A DNA stretch of 64,000 nucleotides. Origin: Cytophagaceae bacterium ABcell3. GTDB lineage: Bacteria; Bacteroidota; Bacteroidia; Cytophagales; Cytophagaceae. Under the pieces are notes generated by a model that saw nothing but the letters and a program-made list of their open reading frames with translations, was not told the origin of the DNA and searched no databases. Below are positions 1 to 6,820 of the stretch, in pieces. The DNA lies in contig CP133159.1 in the NCBI GenBank assembly GCA_030913385.1, forward strand, positions 558,001 to 622,000, written 5' to 3'. Numbering within the stretch: position 1 is the stretch's first letter; each line of letters starts with the position of its first letter. The translations under genes and the position numbers were made by a program.

Positions 1-185
1 CTGGTATCTTTATGGTACAACCCTTGTACCTCTTTGCCAAGCGGGGTAATATCACCCCACCTGTCCATTATTCCAAAAGTGTCGCAGTGGTTCAGTACCT
101 GGACACGATCATCTGCATAAGTAGAGTCTGCAGAAATATAATATTTGTCATCTTCCAGCTGAATGAACTTTTCTTTAGCGGTCAT
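1..185 (-). CDS. Glycogen debranching enzyme (amylo-alpha-1,6-glucosidase family), N-terminal fragment
   Basis: The gene runs off the left edge, so only about 61 N-terminal residues are visible. They begin MTAKEKFIQLEDDKYYIS and contain NHCDTFGIMDRWGDI and GLYHKDT, which match the glycogen-debranching N-terminal domain (GDE_N_bis type). That domain precedes an (alpha/alpha)6 glucosidase domain in enzymes of glycogen or trehalose-like glucan turnover. The start is well supported: an AAGGAGGT Shine-Dalgarno lies 5 bases before the ATG, which is unusual in this genome. The gene sits 19 bases after the stop of a GT4 glycosyltransferase on the same strand, so the two are probably co-transcribed and act on the same polysaccharide or on compatible-solute metabolism. 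The catalytic part is outside the window. Confidence 0.7.
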   Translation of the reverse strand, partial: MTAKEKFIQLEDDKYYISADSTYADDRVQVLNHCDTFGIMDRWGDITPLGKEVQGLYHKDT

Positions 186-204
186 AATACCTCCTTTTTA
201 AATA

Positions 205-1299
205 TTATGCTACTAATTTTTTGCCATTTTCTTTTATAATTGATTGGTGCATTGGGATAAAAGTCCTAGGTCTCTTAGTCCTTGGCAGTAGTTCATAAAT
301 GTTTAAATAGTTTTTTGCCATTATAGTAGCACTAAACCTTTCCTCGAATATTTGACGGACAGTTGTTCGGTTTAGCATGTTGATATTTTCAAGTGCTGTA
401 ACCGCTTGAGATATATTTTCTACAACATATCCTGACTGACCATTGTCTATGACTTCAGGAACAGAACCATTGTTATAGGCAATGACAGGTGTGCCACATG
501 CAATAGATTCGATCATTACCATTCCGAAAGGCTCTGGCCAGTCTATAGGAAAAAGCAATGCTTTGGCTTTTCCAAGGAAATCACCCTTTTCTTTTTCACC
601 TATTTCACCAATGAACTCCACATGAGATTGGTCTAGGAGCTTCTGGATGTGATTTTTAAAATACTCATTGTCGGCCTTGTCTATTTTAGCAGCAATTTTT
701 AGCTTAATGCCAGCCATTTTGGCTATTTCTATAGCTCTATCAGGTCTTTTTTCAGGCGAGATTCTACCAATAAAAGCAACATAATCACCATCGCCTTTGC
801 CCTTTTTGTAAAGGTCGAGTGGTAGACCGTGGTATACGGTCCCGACCCAGTTTGCTCTAGGCAAAGGGTTTCTTTGGGCGTTTGATATGGATACCACTGC
901 TTTTTTATTAAACTTTTTGTAGACCGGCTTTAAGTCTGGTATGTCCAGTCTACCATGGAGAGTGGTTATATTGGGTATATTTATGAAGTTAGTGAATGGA
1001 AAATGTAGGTAATCAGTATGGAAGTGTAGTACATCAAACTCATGCGCCCTTTCTGCCACATCTTGCATTTGAATTATATGATGTGCTAAGGGATCCTGCA
1101 CTTTACTGTCTAGCCTTAGGGCCTCTTTGTTGTGACTGATTAAATTTGCCGAAGTTTTAGAGTCTCCGGATGCAAAAAGGGTAACACTGTGCCCCAGTTT
1201 AACAAGCTCTTCGGTCAGATATGACACGACTCTTTCTGTACCTCCGTATAATTTTGGTGGCACGGACTCATATAAAGGAGAAATTTGTGCGATTTTCAT
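205..1299 (-). CDS. Glycosyltransferase family 4 protein
   Basis: A 364-aa cytosolic GT-B fold glycosyltransferase. The N-terminal Rossmann domain has the glycine-rich acceptor loop (PPKLYGGTERVVSYL, about residues 14-28). The C-terminal nucleotide-sugar domain has FIGRISPEKRPDRAIEIAK (about 176-194) and the E-x7-E region around PEPFGMVMIESIACGTPVI (about 255-273), all typical of GT4. It probably transfers a hexose from a nucleotide sugar. The substrate cannot be read from the sequence. The downstream debranching enzyme suggests glucan or glycogen-like polymer metabolism, or sucrose or trehalose-type solute synthesis. No Shine-Dalgarno precedes the ATG, unlike the following gene. Confidence 0.8.
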   Translation of the reverse strand: MKIAQISPLYESVPPKLYGGTERVVSYLTEELVKLGHSVTLFASGDSKTSANLISHNKEALRLDSKVQDPLAHHIIQMQDVAERAHEFDVLHFHTDYLHFPFTNFINIPNITTLHGRLDIPDLKPVYKKFNKKAVVSISNAQRNPLPRANWVGTVYHGLPLDLYKKGKGDGDYVAFIGRISPEKRPDRAIEIAKMAGIKLKIAAKIDKADNEYFKNHIQKLLDQSHVEFIGEIGEKEKGDFLGKAKALLFPIDWPEPFGMVMIESIACGTPVIAYNNGSVPEVIDNGQSGYVVENISQAVTALENINMLNRTTVRQIFEERFSATIMAKNYLNIYELLPRTKRPRTFIPMHQSIIKENGKKLVA

Positions 1300-1380
1300 A
1301 ATCTATCATTAGTGTTAACAATTTCATATAAAATCACTTTTATTTGCTATAACTTTATTTTATTGTTACGGGTTTAATTT

Positions 1381-1422
1381 ATAACCACAAATAGCAGCCA
1401 ATTAGCTGCTATTTGTGGTTAT
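1381..1422. terminator. 18-bp perfect hairpin after the first Hsp20 gene
   Basis: A perfect 18-bp inverted repeat (ATAACCACAAATAGCAGC and its complement) with a 6-base loop. It overlaps the stop codon of the minus-strand Hsp20 remnant and lies between that gene and the GT4 gene. There is no long U-tract, so it could be a weak terminator or an mRNA-stabilising 3' hairpin. Confidence 0.6.
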
Positions 1423-1741
1423 GATATGTGTATTGTCCTTACCGGTTTTTTCTTTGCGTCCTCTTTCTTAGGTATCGTAAGGCGAAGAATGCCATCGGTA
1501 TATTGGGCTTCAATTTTATCAGTATCTACTGTTTTAGGTAGTTGGAATGACCTTTTAAAGTAAGTTAAATTATACTCCCTCAGCGTATACCTTTGATCGC
1601 TGTTTTCGACCTCATTTTGATCTGCCTGTACATTCAAGGTTTCATTTTCCAGTTCAATTATAAAATCCTCCTTATGATATCCTGGAGCAGCAATTTCGAT
1701 CATAAAATGTTCATTGGTTTTATAATACTCCCCAATTTTCA
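1419..1741 (-). pseudogene. Small heat shock protein Hsp20, C-terminal part (split by an IS)
   Basis: This frame encodes the alpha-crystallin domain of an Hsp20 chaperone: EIAAPGYHKEDFIIELEN, a YNLTYFKRSFQLP strand and the GILRLTIPKK signature before a short C-terminal tail. An ATG at 1703 gives only 94 aa, but the frame stays open upstream to the IS edge at 1742 and reads KIGEYYKTNEHFM, typical of the strand before the first AAPG motif. The usual Hsp20 N-terminal arm (about 45-50 residues) is missing here and is found beyond the IS at 3072-3220. The gene is therefore interrupted. A truncated alpha-crystallin domain could in principle still be made from ATG 1703, but without its own promoter. 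Confidence 0.75.
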
Positions 1742-1784
1742 GACCACTACTTTAATTGATTTATAATCGTTAAATTAGTGAAAT

Positions 1785-2078
1785 ATGAAAGGAAAAAGAA
1801 GAAAGTTTACTGCCGCATTCAAAGCACAAGTTGCTGTTGAAGCTTTAAAAGAAAGAGATAGCTTGGCAGATTTGGCAAGTCGTTTTGAGGTTCACCCTAA
1901 TATGATCAGTAAGTGGAAGCAAGAGTTTCTTGAAAGGTCCTCAGCAGTCTTTGAGAAAGACAGTTCAGAGCAAAATCAGGAGCCTTCTATTGATCCTGAA
2001 AAGCTTTATGCAAAAATTGGCAAGCTTGAACTGGAGAATGACTTTTTAAAAAAAAGCTTAGGAAAGTTGGGGAAGTAA
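1785..2078 (+). CDS. IS3-family transposase OrfA (helix-turn-helix)
   Basis: A 97-aa DNA-binding subunit. Residues 1-50 form the HTH_Tnp_1 domain (FTAAFKAQVAVEALK, then SRFEVHPNMISKWKQEF). Residues 68-94 form a leucine-zipper-like segment (KLYAKIGKLELENDFLKKSL) for multimerisation. The ATG follows the left IS end by 34 bases. The 3' end holds a run of eight A residues where ribosomes would slip into the orfB frame, so the product can be either OrfA alone or an OrfAB fusion. Confidence 0.88.
   Translation: MKGKRRKFTAAFKAQVAVEALKERDSLADLASRFEVHPNMISKWKQEFLERSSAVFEKDSSEQNQEPSIDPEKLYAKIGKLELENDFLKKSLGKLGK
2048..2056 (+). other. Programmed -1 frameshift site between orfA and orfB
   Basis: Eight A residues followed by G. 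In the orfA frame this reads TTA AAA AAA AGC. Slipping back one base gives AAA AAA AAG CTT AGG, which stays open through the orfA stop and joins the orfB frame before its ATG at 2093. This is the usual way IS3-family elements make the OrfAB transposase. Confidence 0.75.
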
Positions 2079-2092
2079 AATCTCTTTGTTCT

Positions 2093-2899
2093 ATGGTAGA
2101 TACTGATCACAAGCTAAGTATTCGCTCCCAATGTGAGATTTTAAATATAAACCGTAGCAGGTTTTACTACTCTCCTGTTGGAGAAACTGAAGAAAACCTT
2201 AAAATAATGAGGGTTTTAGATGAACGGTACCTTCATAAGCCTACACATGGTGTTTTGCAAATGCAGGACCACCTGAGAGATCTTGGTTTTACAGTAAACC
2301 ATAAGCGAGTTCGCCGCCTATTGAGGCTTATGGGACTTATGGCCATTTACCCTAAAAAAAACCTCAGCAAGTTAGGCAAAGCTAAGTATATTTATCCCTA
2401 TTTACTAAGAAACCTGGATGTTGAACGTACAAATCAGGTTTGGGAAATTGATATAACATATATCCCGATGAAAAAAGGTTTTATGTACTTGACAGCCATT
2501 ATCGATGTCCATAGCAGATATGTTGTTGGCTGGGGAATATCAAACACACTCAGCGCTCAGTCGAGCCTATCGGTGCTGAAAGAGGCAGTAAGCAGGTATG
2601 GGAAGCCAGAGATAATAAACTCTGACCAAGGCAGCCAGTTTACCTGTGGAGAATGGGTAAACCTGTTACAAGAAATGAGAATTAAAATCAGCATGGACGG
2701 CAAGGGAAGAGCCATTGACAATATTTATATAGAAAGGCTCTGGCGAACTGTAAAGCAAGACTATGTATACCTACATCCTGCTAAAGACGGTTTGGAACTT
2801 TACCAAGGGCTTGCTATATTCTTTGAGTTTTACAATTATGAAAAACACCATCAGGGAATAGAGCGACAGGTGCCATCAGATGTTTATTTAGCAGCATGA
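2093..2899 (+). CDS. IS3-family transposase OrfB (rve integrase, DDE)
   Basis: A 268-aa integrase-type catalytic subunit. An N-terminal HTH_21-like region (HGVLQMQDHLRDLGFTVNHK, RVRRLLRLMGL) is followed by the DDE core. First Asp is in VWEIDITYIPM, second in INSDQGSQFT, and the Glu in the GRAIDNIYIERLWRTVK segment. The C-terminus has the FYNYEKHHQGI signature. It is probably translated mainly as an OrfAB fusion. In that frame the bases before the ATG encode additional residues continuous with the frameshift site at 2048. Catalytic residues are all present. Confidence 0.9.
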   Translation: MVDTDHKLSIRSQCEILNINRSRFYYSPVGETEENLKIMRVLDERYLHKPTHGVLQMQDHLRDLGFTVNHKRVRRLLRLMGLMAIYPKKNLSKLGKAKYIYPYLLRNLDVERTNQVWEIDITYIPMKKGFMYLTAIIDVHSRYVVGWGISNTLSAQSSLSVLKEAVSRYGKPEIINSDQGSQFTCGEWVNLLQEMRIKISMDGKGRAIDNIYIERLWRTVKQDYVYLHPAKDGLELYQGLAIFFEFYNYEKHHQGIERQVPSDVYLAA

Positions 2900-3071
2900 G
2901 ATACTGTTTTTCCTTACAATAGCAAAGGTAGCATGGTTATTTAACCTGTCAAGGCCAAGTGAATTCCTCCCTCCGGTCGGAAGCCTTGACAGATTAAACC
3001 TCCATTGCTAATATGCAATTGAAAGGAAAAAAAGAAAAAAAATATTAACTTAGAAATGAAGTGTAGTGGTC

Positions 3072-3220
3072 CTATGGATGGGTAGTATTATAGTTTCAAT
3101 GATGTTTGCACCAGGTATATAATTAGGCGCATGTTTGTCATCATTATGAAACTGCTCCCTAGTATTGTAGTCATCAAAAAGGAAAGATGGTATAAAGTGG
3201 TTTACTTTCATTATACTCAT
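3072..3220 (-). pseudogene. Small heat shock protein Hsp20, N-terminal part (split by an IS)
   Basis: Reading from ATG at 3220 on the minus strand gives about 50 residues (MSIMKVNHFIPSFLFDDY, then NYIPGANIIET) before the IS boundary. This looks like the variable N-terminal arm and the P-x-NI-E motif that precede the alpha-crystallin domain in Bacteroidota Hsp20. With the fragment at 1419-1741 it would make a protein of about 155 aa. The sigma-54-like promoter at 3316-3330 points into this fragment, so the orphaned 5' end may still be transcribed into the IS. Confidence 0.6.
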
Positions 3221-3314
3221 AGCTAATCTTGTTTTATGGTTTTACAAATAATGTTAATATTTTAATTATTTCATTTTTCACCAAAGCTGACTAAGCTTTG
3301 TTTAACTTACCTAT

Positions 3315-3330
3315 TGCAATTTATATACCA
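3315..3330 (-). promoter_or_regulatory. Candidate sigma-54 (RpoN) promoter of the split Hsp20 gene
   Basis: On the minus strand the sequence reads TGGTATATAAATTGCAA, with GG and GC exactly 10 bases apart and a full TTGCA -12 element, as in the TGGCAY-N5-TTGCA consensus. It lies about 96 bases upstream of the Hsp20 ATG. A similar element precedes the second Hsp20 gene at 8917-8933. The rest of 3221-3509 is AT-rich intergenic DNA in which I see nothing else definite. Confidence 0.5.
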
Positions 3331-3509
3331 TATTTTGAACTATTTAAAAATTGTAATTTTGTCATAAATCGTACTGTAATTTTGTCAGGGTATAAATTGG
3401 AATATTTTTACCTGCTAAATAAAAAATAATAAACAACTATCACTTTTTCCTTATTATAGTTACTTTTAAGTAATAAATTAGAGATATTTTTCAATTAAAC
3501 TCTTAGTCT

Positions 3510-4667
3510 GTGCTTGAAAATGCTCATTTAAATAACATTCAGGAAATGGAACAAGGAATAGATTCAAATCTATGCGACGGTTTTGAAGAAGAAAGAGAAG
3601 ATGATGACTATGTTATAACTACCCCTTTTGATCCTAAGCAGGTAGACATAACAGTTGAGCCCTCTACAGTTTCTAAATTAGTAGATAGGATGAGACATGA
3701 TGAAATTAATTTATTTCCAGAATTTCAACGTAAGGGCAATTTATGGGATAGAACTAGAATGAGCCAATTAATTGAATCAATACTTATTCAATTGCCTCTT
3801 CCCGCTTTTTATGTAGATGTTGCTGATGATGACAAATGGATTGTTGTAGACGGTCTTCAAAGACTTTCAACTTTGAAAAAGTTTATAATTGAAAAACAAT
3901 TGAAACTTAAAAATTTAGAGTTTCTTAAAAGCCTTGATAATAAAGGGTTTGATGAGATAGGGAGGGTTTTGCAAAGGAGGATAGATGAAACCCAAGTTAC
4001 TTTGTTTAAAATTAGGAAGGGTACACCAAAAAAAGTTTTAACAAGCTTATTTCATAGAATTAACACTGGGGGGTTGAAGCTAACCTCTCAAGAAATTAGA
4101 CATGCTTTAAACCAAGGTCCTGGCTCACAGTTTCTAGTTGCCACATCTGAACAGGACTGGTTCAAGCGATATATTAAAGTTTCTGACAAAAGAATGTTAG
4201 GGCAAGAGTTAATTCTTAGATTCTGTGCTTTTTTCAGGCAAGGCTATGGTAACTATCAACCATCTCTACAGATTTTTCTTGATGATGAAATGGAGTATCT
4301 AAATGAAAAATCTAATGATGAAGAAAGAAATCGCTTACAAGAGTCCTTTAAAAAAAGTTTGGAGCTTTCATTTGAACTTTTAGGGGAAAAAATGTTTAGT
4401 AAAGCTTTAATTTCATCGGAAAAAAAAGTGGTGATTAATAGGTCTTTATTCGAAGCTACTACTGTTAATCTTGCTCAGCTAAGTCAAGAAGAATCTGAGA
4501 TGTTAGTCATGAACAAGAACGGGTTTAAAAATGACTATACGGAATTATTAAAGGATGTGGCTTTTGATACTTCAATAACAGCAAACACTAGCTTGAAACA
4601 TAATGTAAATATAAGGCATAAGGAAATTCAAGAAATTATTAAAAAACATACTGATCATGCTTACTAA
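3510..4667 (+). CDS. DUF262 (ParB-like) domain protein, first gene of a putative defence cassette
   Basis: A 385-aa protein with the hallmarks of DUF262: FPEFQRKGNLWD (about residues 72-83), VVDGLQRLSTLKKF (about 112-125, the D-G-x-Q-R motif) and FHRINTGGLKLTSQEIRH (about 181-198). DUF262 proteins such as GmrS use this ParB/sulfiredoxin-like fold for nucleotide-dependent activity in restriction of modified DNA. The usual partner nuclease domain DUF1524 (HNH) is absent: the C-terminal half is helical and unassigned. The frame opens with GTG at 3510; an in-frame ATG at 3546 is an equally plausible start. It overlaps the next gene by 11 bases, implying coupled translation. The cassette is visibly more AT-rich than its neighbours and lies beside an IS, which suggests transfer. 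Confidence 0.8.
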   Translation: MLENAHLNNIQEMEQGIDSNLCDGFEEEREDDDYVITTPFDPKQVDITVEPSTVSKLVDRMRHDEINLFPEFQRKGNLWDRTRMSQLIESILIQLPLPAFYVDVADDDKWIVVDGLQRLSTLKKFIIEKQLKLKNLEFLKSLDNKGFDEIGRVLQRRIDETQVTLFKIRKGTPKKVLTSLFHRINTGGLKLTSQEIRHALNQGPGSQFLVATSEQDWFKRYIKVSDKRMLGQELILRFCAFFRQGYGNYQPSLQIFLDDEMEYLNEKSNDEERNRLQESFKKSLELSFELLGEKMFSKALISSEKKVVINRSLFEATTVNLAQLSQEESEMLVMNKNGFKNDYTELLKDVAFDTSITANTSLKHNVNIRHKEIQEIIKKHTDHAY

Positions 4668-5781
4668 TTTAAAAATTAATAATTTTAAAGCATTAAGAAT
4701 AGCTGATTTAAAATTAGGTAGTATTAATCTTTTTTCAGGTTTAAATGCTGTAGGAAAGTCATCAGTTATTCAATCCTTACTACTTTTAAGGCAGTCTTTT
4801 GAGGGAGGTGGGTTTCCTAAGGGATTGATTCTTAAAAATGAGGATTATGTTAATTTAGGATTAGGAAAAGATGTTTGTTCAATAGGAGCAAGTGCTGAAG
4901 AAAGAATTTTTTTTGAGCTTGAGTTTAATTACGAGAATACAGTAAATGTTGAGTTTAATCAAGCTCCAAATAGAGATATTCTTCCTCTACTTAACTTTGG
5001 ATCTTGTGTTTCTTCTAACTTCAATATTGATGAGGTTGCATTATTTACAAAGGATTTTCAGTACTTGAGCGCTAATAGAATTAAGCCTCAAATACAATAT
5101 GTAACATCCCCTTATCATGTTGACGATTTAAAAAGCCTTGGAAAAGAAGGAGAATATACTGTTCATTTCTTAGCAAAAAATAAAGATAGGCCTATTAGCA
5201 ATAAAGAGCTGGTTCACTCAAAGGCTAAATCTGATACATTATTAGACAATGTTAACGCATGGATATCTGATATTTCTCCAGGTGTTAAAGTCAACGCAAC
5301 TTATCATGAGGAGTTAGAAACAGCCAGTTTAGGATATAGCTTTGAAATTGCATCAGGGTATACTCAAAATTTTAAACCTACGAATGTAGGTTTTGGGCTA
5401 ACTTACATTCTGCCAATCATTGTAGGAATTTTAATATTACCTCCTAAGGGACTTATTTTAATTGAGAACCCTGAATCACATTTACATCCAGGGGGTCAGT
5501 CCAAAATTGCTCAATTGTGTGCTATTGCAGCAAACTCGGGAGTGCAGGTTATATTGGAAAGTCATAGCGACCATATATTAAATGGATTACGTGTAGCTGT
5601 TAAACAGAATACTCTGGAACATGATAATGTTCATGTTTATTATTTTCATCGAGAAGCAAATTCAGAAGAACATGAAACTAGGATTACTGAAATTAACATA
5701 GATAGGTATGGCAGGGCTGACGAATGGCCTAAAGGTTTTTTTGATGAGTGGGATAATCAATTGGACATACTTTTAAGTTAA
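4657..5781 (+). CDS. AAA/ABC-type ATPase with DUF3696 C-terminus
   Basis: A 374-aa RecF/OLD-like ATPase. The N-terminus is LKINNFKAL, then Walker A in SGLNAVGKSSVIQSLLLL (about residues 27-44). Walker B and the downstream glutamates lie in GLILIENPESHLHPGGQSK (about 264-282), and ESHSDHILNGLR (about 300-311) is the D-loop/H-loop region. The end, YGRADEWPKGFFDEWDNQL, is the DUF3696 signature. Such ATPases power or regulate many anti-phage systems. The gene overlaps the DUF262 gene, and its TAA is followed directly by the ATG of the third gene. The order DUF262-ATPase-unknown in one coupled operon argues for a single complex. Confidence 0.82.
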   Translation: MLTNLKINNFKALRIADLKLGSINLFSGLNAVGKSSVIQSLLLLRQSFEGGGFPKGLILKNEDYVNLGLGKDVCSIGASAEERIFFELEFNYENTVNVEFNQAPNRDILPLLNFGSCVSSNFNIDEVALFTKDFQYLSANRIKPQIQYVTSPYHVDDLKSLGKEGEYTVHFLAKNKDRPISNKELVHSKAKSDTLLDNVNAWISDISPGVKVNATYHEELETASLGYSFEIASGYTQNFKPTNVGFGLTYILPIIVGILILPPKGLILIENPESHLHPGGQSKIAQLCAIAANSGVQVILESHSDHILNGLRVAVKQNTLEHDNVHVYYFHREANSEEHETRITEINIDRYGRADEWPKGFFDEWDNQLDILLS

Positions 5782-6753
5782 ATGGAGTTTTTAATACTAA
5801 ATGAAGCATCAATTCCTTATGATAGCATAGAGGTTGCTGATGAGCAATTGCCGAATTTTCTAAACATTGTTTCAGGTGCTTTTGATAATAGAGTAAAAGC
5901 AATCTTATTATCAAATGAAATAGATAGGGGATGGTTTGAACTCCCTATTACCCCTTTGCACAGTTTAAGAGAGTGGTTGGCTTTAAAAAGGGAAAATAGA
6001 GATTTTGTTAGAAAGGTTAAGTTTATAATAACAAAAACCTCAGCACCACAAATTCCTTCCAGCGAGATTTTGGTAAATGAAAGGCACCAGCTGTCAAATT
6101 TTTTCCTAAAAAGTTCAAAAGAAATCTCTGTACCTTCATTGGGTGCAGCTTATCTGCTTAAGCAGCTTGCGGTTAGTTTTGCTTCTGCTCAACTTTGGCT
6201 TCCCCGGCATATACCATTATTGCATAATGAATTAACAACTCATGGAGAAACAAGAAATGAGGTAATTGTTAATAATTGTGCCACAATAGATAGTTGGGAA
6301 GCTTATTTAAAAGTAATTAACCAACAACGTAAAGTCAACCTTAAAAAGTCTAATGATTTATGGAATAATAGGAGAGAGATCTTCCCAAATCTTATTTTTT
6401 GTGGGGCGTCAGAAGGACAACTCCAAAACTTGCAGGTTGCTGATACAGTATTTAATCAGCTTCTATCTGCATTAGAAAAGTTAAATAATTATTGTGAAGA
6501 TGCAGATAGTTATTCATTACAAGAGACTGTAGAATATACGCAACTTAGAATTTCAGATGAATCAAATAGTGTAAAACAGAATCCTAAGCTACGTAGACAT
6601 AGAATGTTTATGATTAATGGAAGAAAAACTTTTTTTGGCTTTCATATAAAAAGCTTTAGTGGAGCATTGAGACTTTATTTTTTGCCAGATCGTTCTGAGC
6701 AAAAAATCTATATAGGGTATTTTGGCAAACATTTGCCTACAGCAAATTATTAA
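5782..6753 (+). CDS. Unknown protein, third gene of the DUF262/ATPase cassette
   Basis: A 323-aa protein that I cannot assign to a named family. It has no signal peptide or membrane segment. Notable segments are LWNNRREIFPNLIFC (about residues 191-205), a central helical stretch around LLSALEKLNNYCED, and a compact C-terminal module RMFMINGRKTFFGFHIK followed by KIYIGYFGKHLPT (about 307-319). I recall similar endings in uncharacterised proteins beside ATPases in defence islands, where a basic, aromatic-rich beta fold could be an effector or a nucleic-acid or nucleotide-binding part. No classical nuclease motif (HNH, PD-ExK, TIR) stands out. Its position as last gene, starting at the base after the ATPase stop, suggests it is the effector or substrate-recognition subunit. 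Confidence 0.6.
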   Translation: MEFLILNEASIPYDSIEVADEQLPNFLNIVSGAFDNRVKAILLSNEIDRGWFELPITPLHSLREWLALKRENRDFVRKVKFIITKTSAPQIPSSEILVNERHQLSNFFLKSSKEISVPSLGAAYLLKQLAVSFASAQLWLPRHIPLLHNELTTHGETRNEVIVNNCATIDSWEAYLKVINQQRKVNLKKSNDLWNNRREIFPNLIFCGASEGQLQNLQVADTVFNQLLSALEKLNNYCEDADSYSLQETVEYTQLRISDESNSVKQNPKLRRHRMFMINGRKTFFGFHIKSFSGALRLYFLPDRSEQKIYIGYFGKHLPTANY

Positions 6754-6783
6754 TGATGAAAAGTATGGATAATAAGGGTTTGA

Positions 6784-6816
6784 AAAAAAGGGCAGCTTCC
6801 TGAGCCACCCTTTTTC
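6784..6816. terminator. Bidirectional terminator between the cassette and the HtrA gene
   Basis: AAAAAGGGCAGCTT and AGCCACCCTTTTT form a 13-bp stem (two G-U pairs) with a short loop and T-runs on both strands. It separates the convergent 323-aa gene and the HtrA protease gene. Confidence 0.75.
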
Positions 6817-6820
6817 TATG

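Larger units (their letters stand above)
1742..3071 (+). mobile_element. IS3-family insertion sequence, complete (about 1.33 kb)
   Basis: The ends carry the inverted repeat GACCACTAC (1742-1750 and complement at 3063-3071), followed by weaker similarity further in. Inside are orfA and orfB with the IS3-type helix-turn-helix and DDE integrase, linked by a -1 frameshift signal. The element is inserted in an Hsp20 gene whose two halves flank it. I do not see an identical target duplication: the left flank ends TTTTCA and the right flank begins CTATGG. So the exact ends may be off by a base or two, or the copy has recombined. Both transposase frames are intact, so it may still be active. Bases 2900-3071 after orfB are non-coding and include a GC-rich hairpin-like stretch around 2945-2995. 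Confidence 0.85.

Noticed and set aside
12-239. 75-aa frame on the plus strand at the left edge
   Set aside because: It lies opposite the debranching-enzyme start, whose strong Shine-Dalgarno and domain match identify the real gene.
2945-2995. GC-rich bases after IS3 orfB as a possible attC or terminator
   Set aside because: There is only a loose palindrome (TGTCAAGGC ... GCCTTGACA) within the IS tail; no integron context or T-run.
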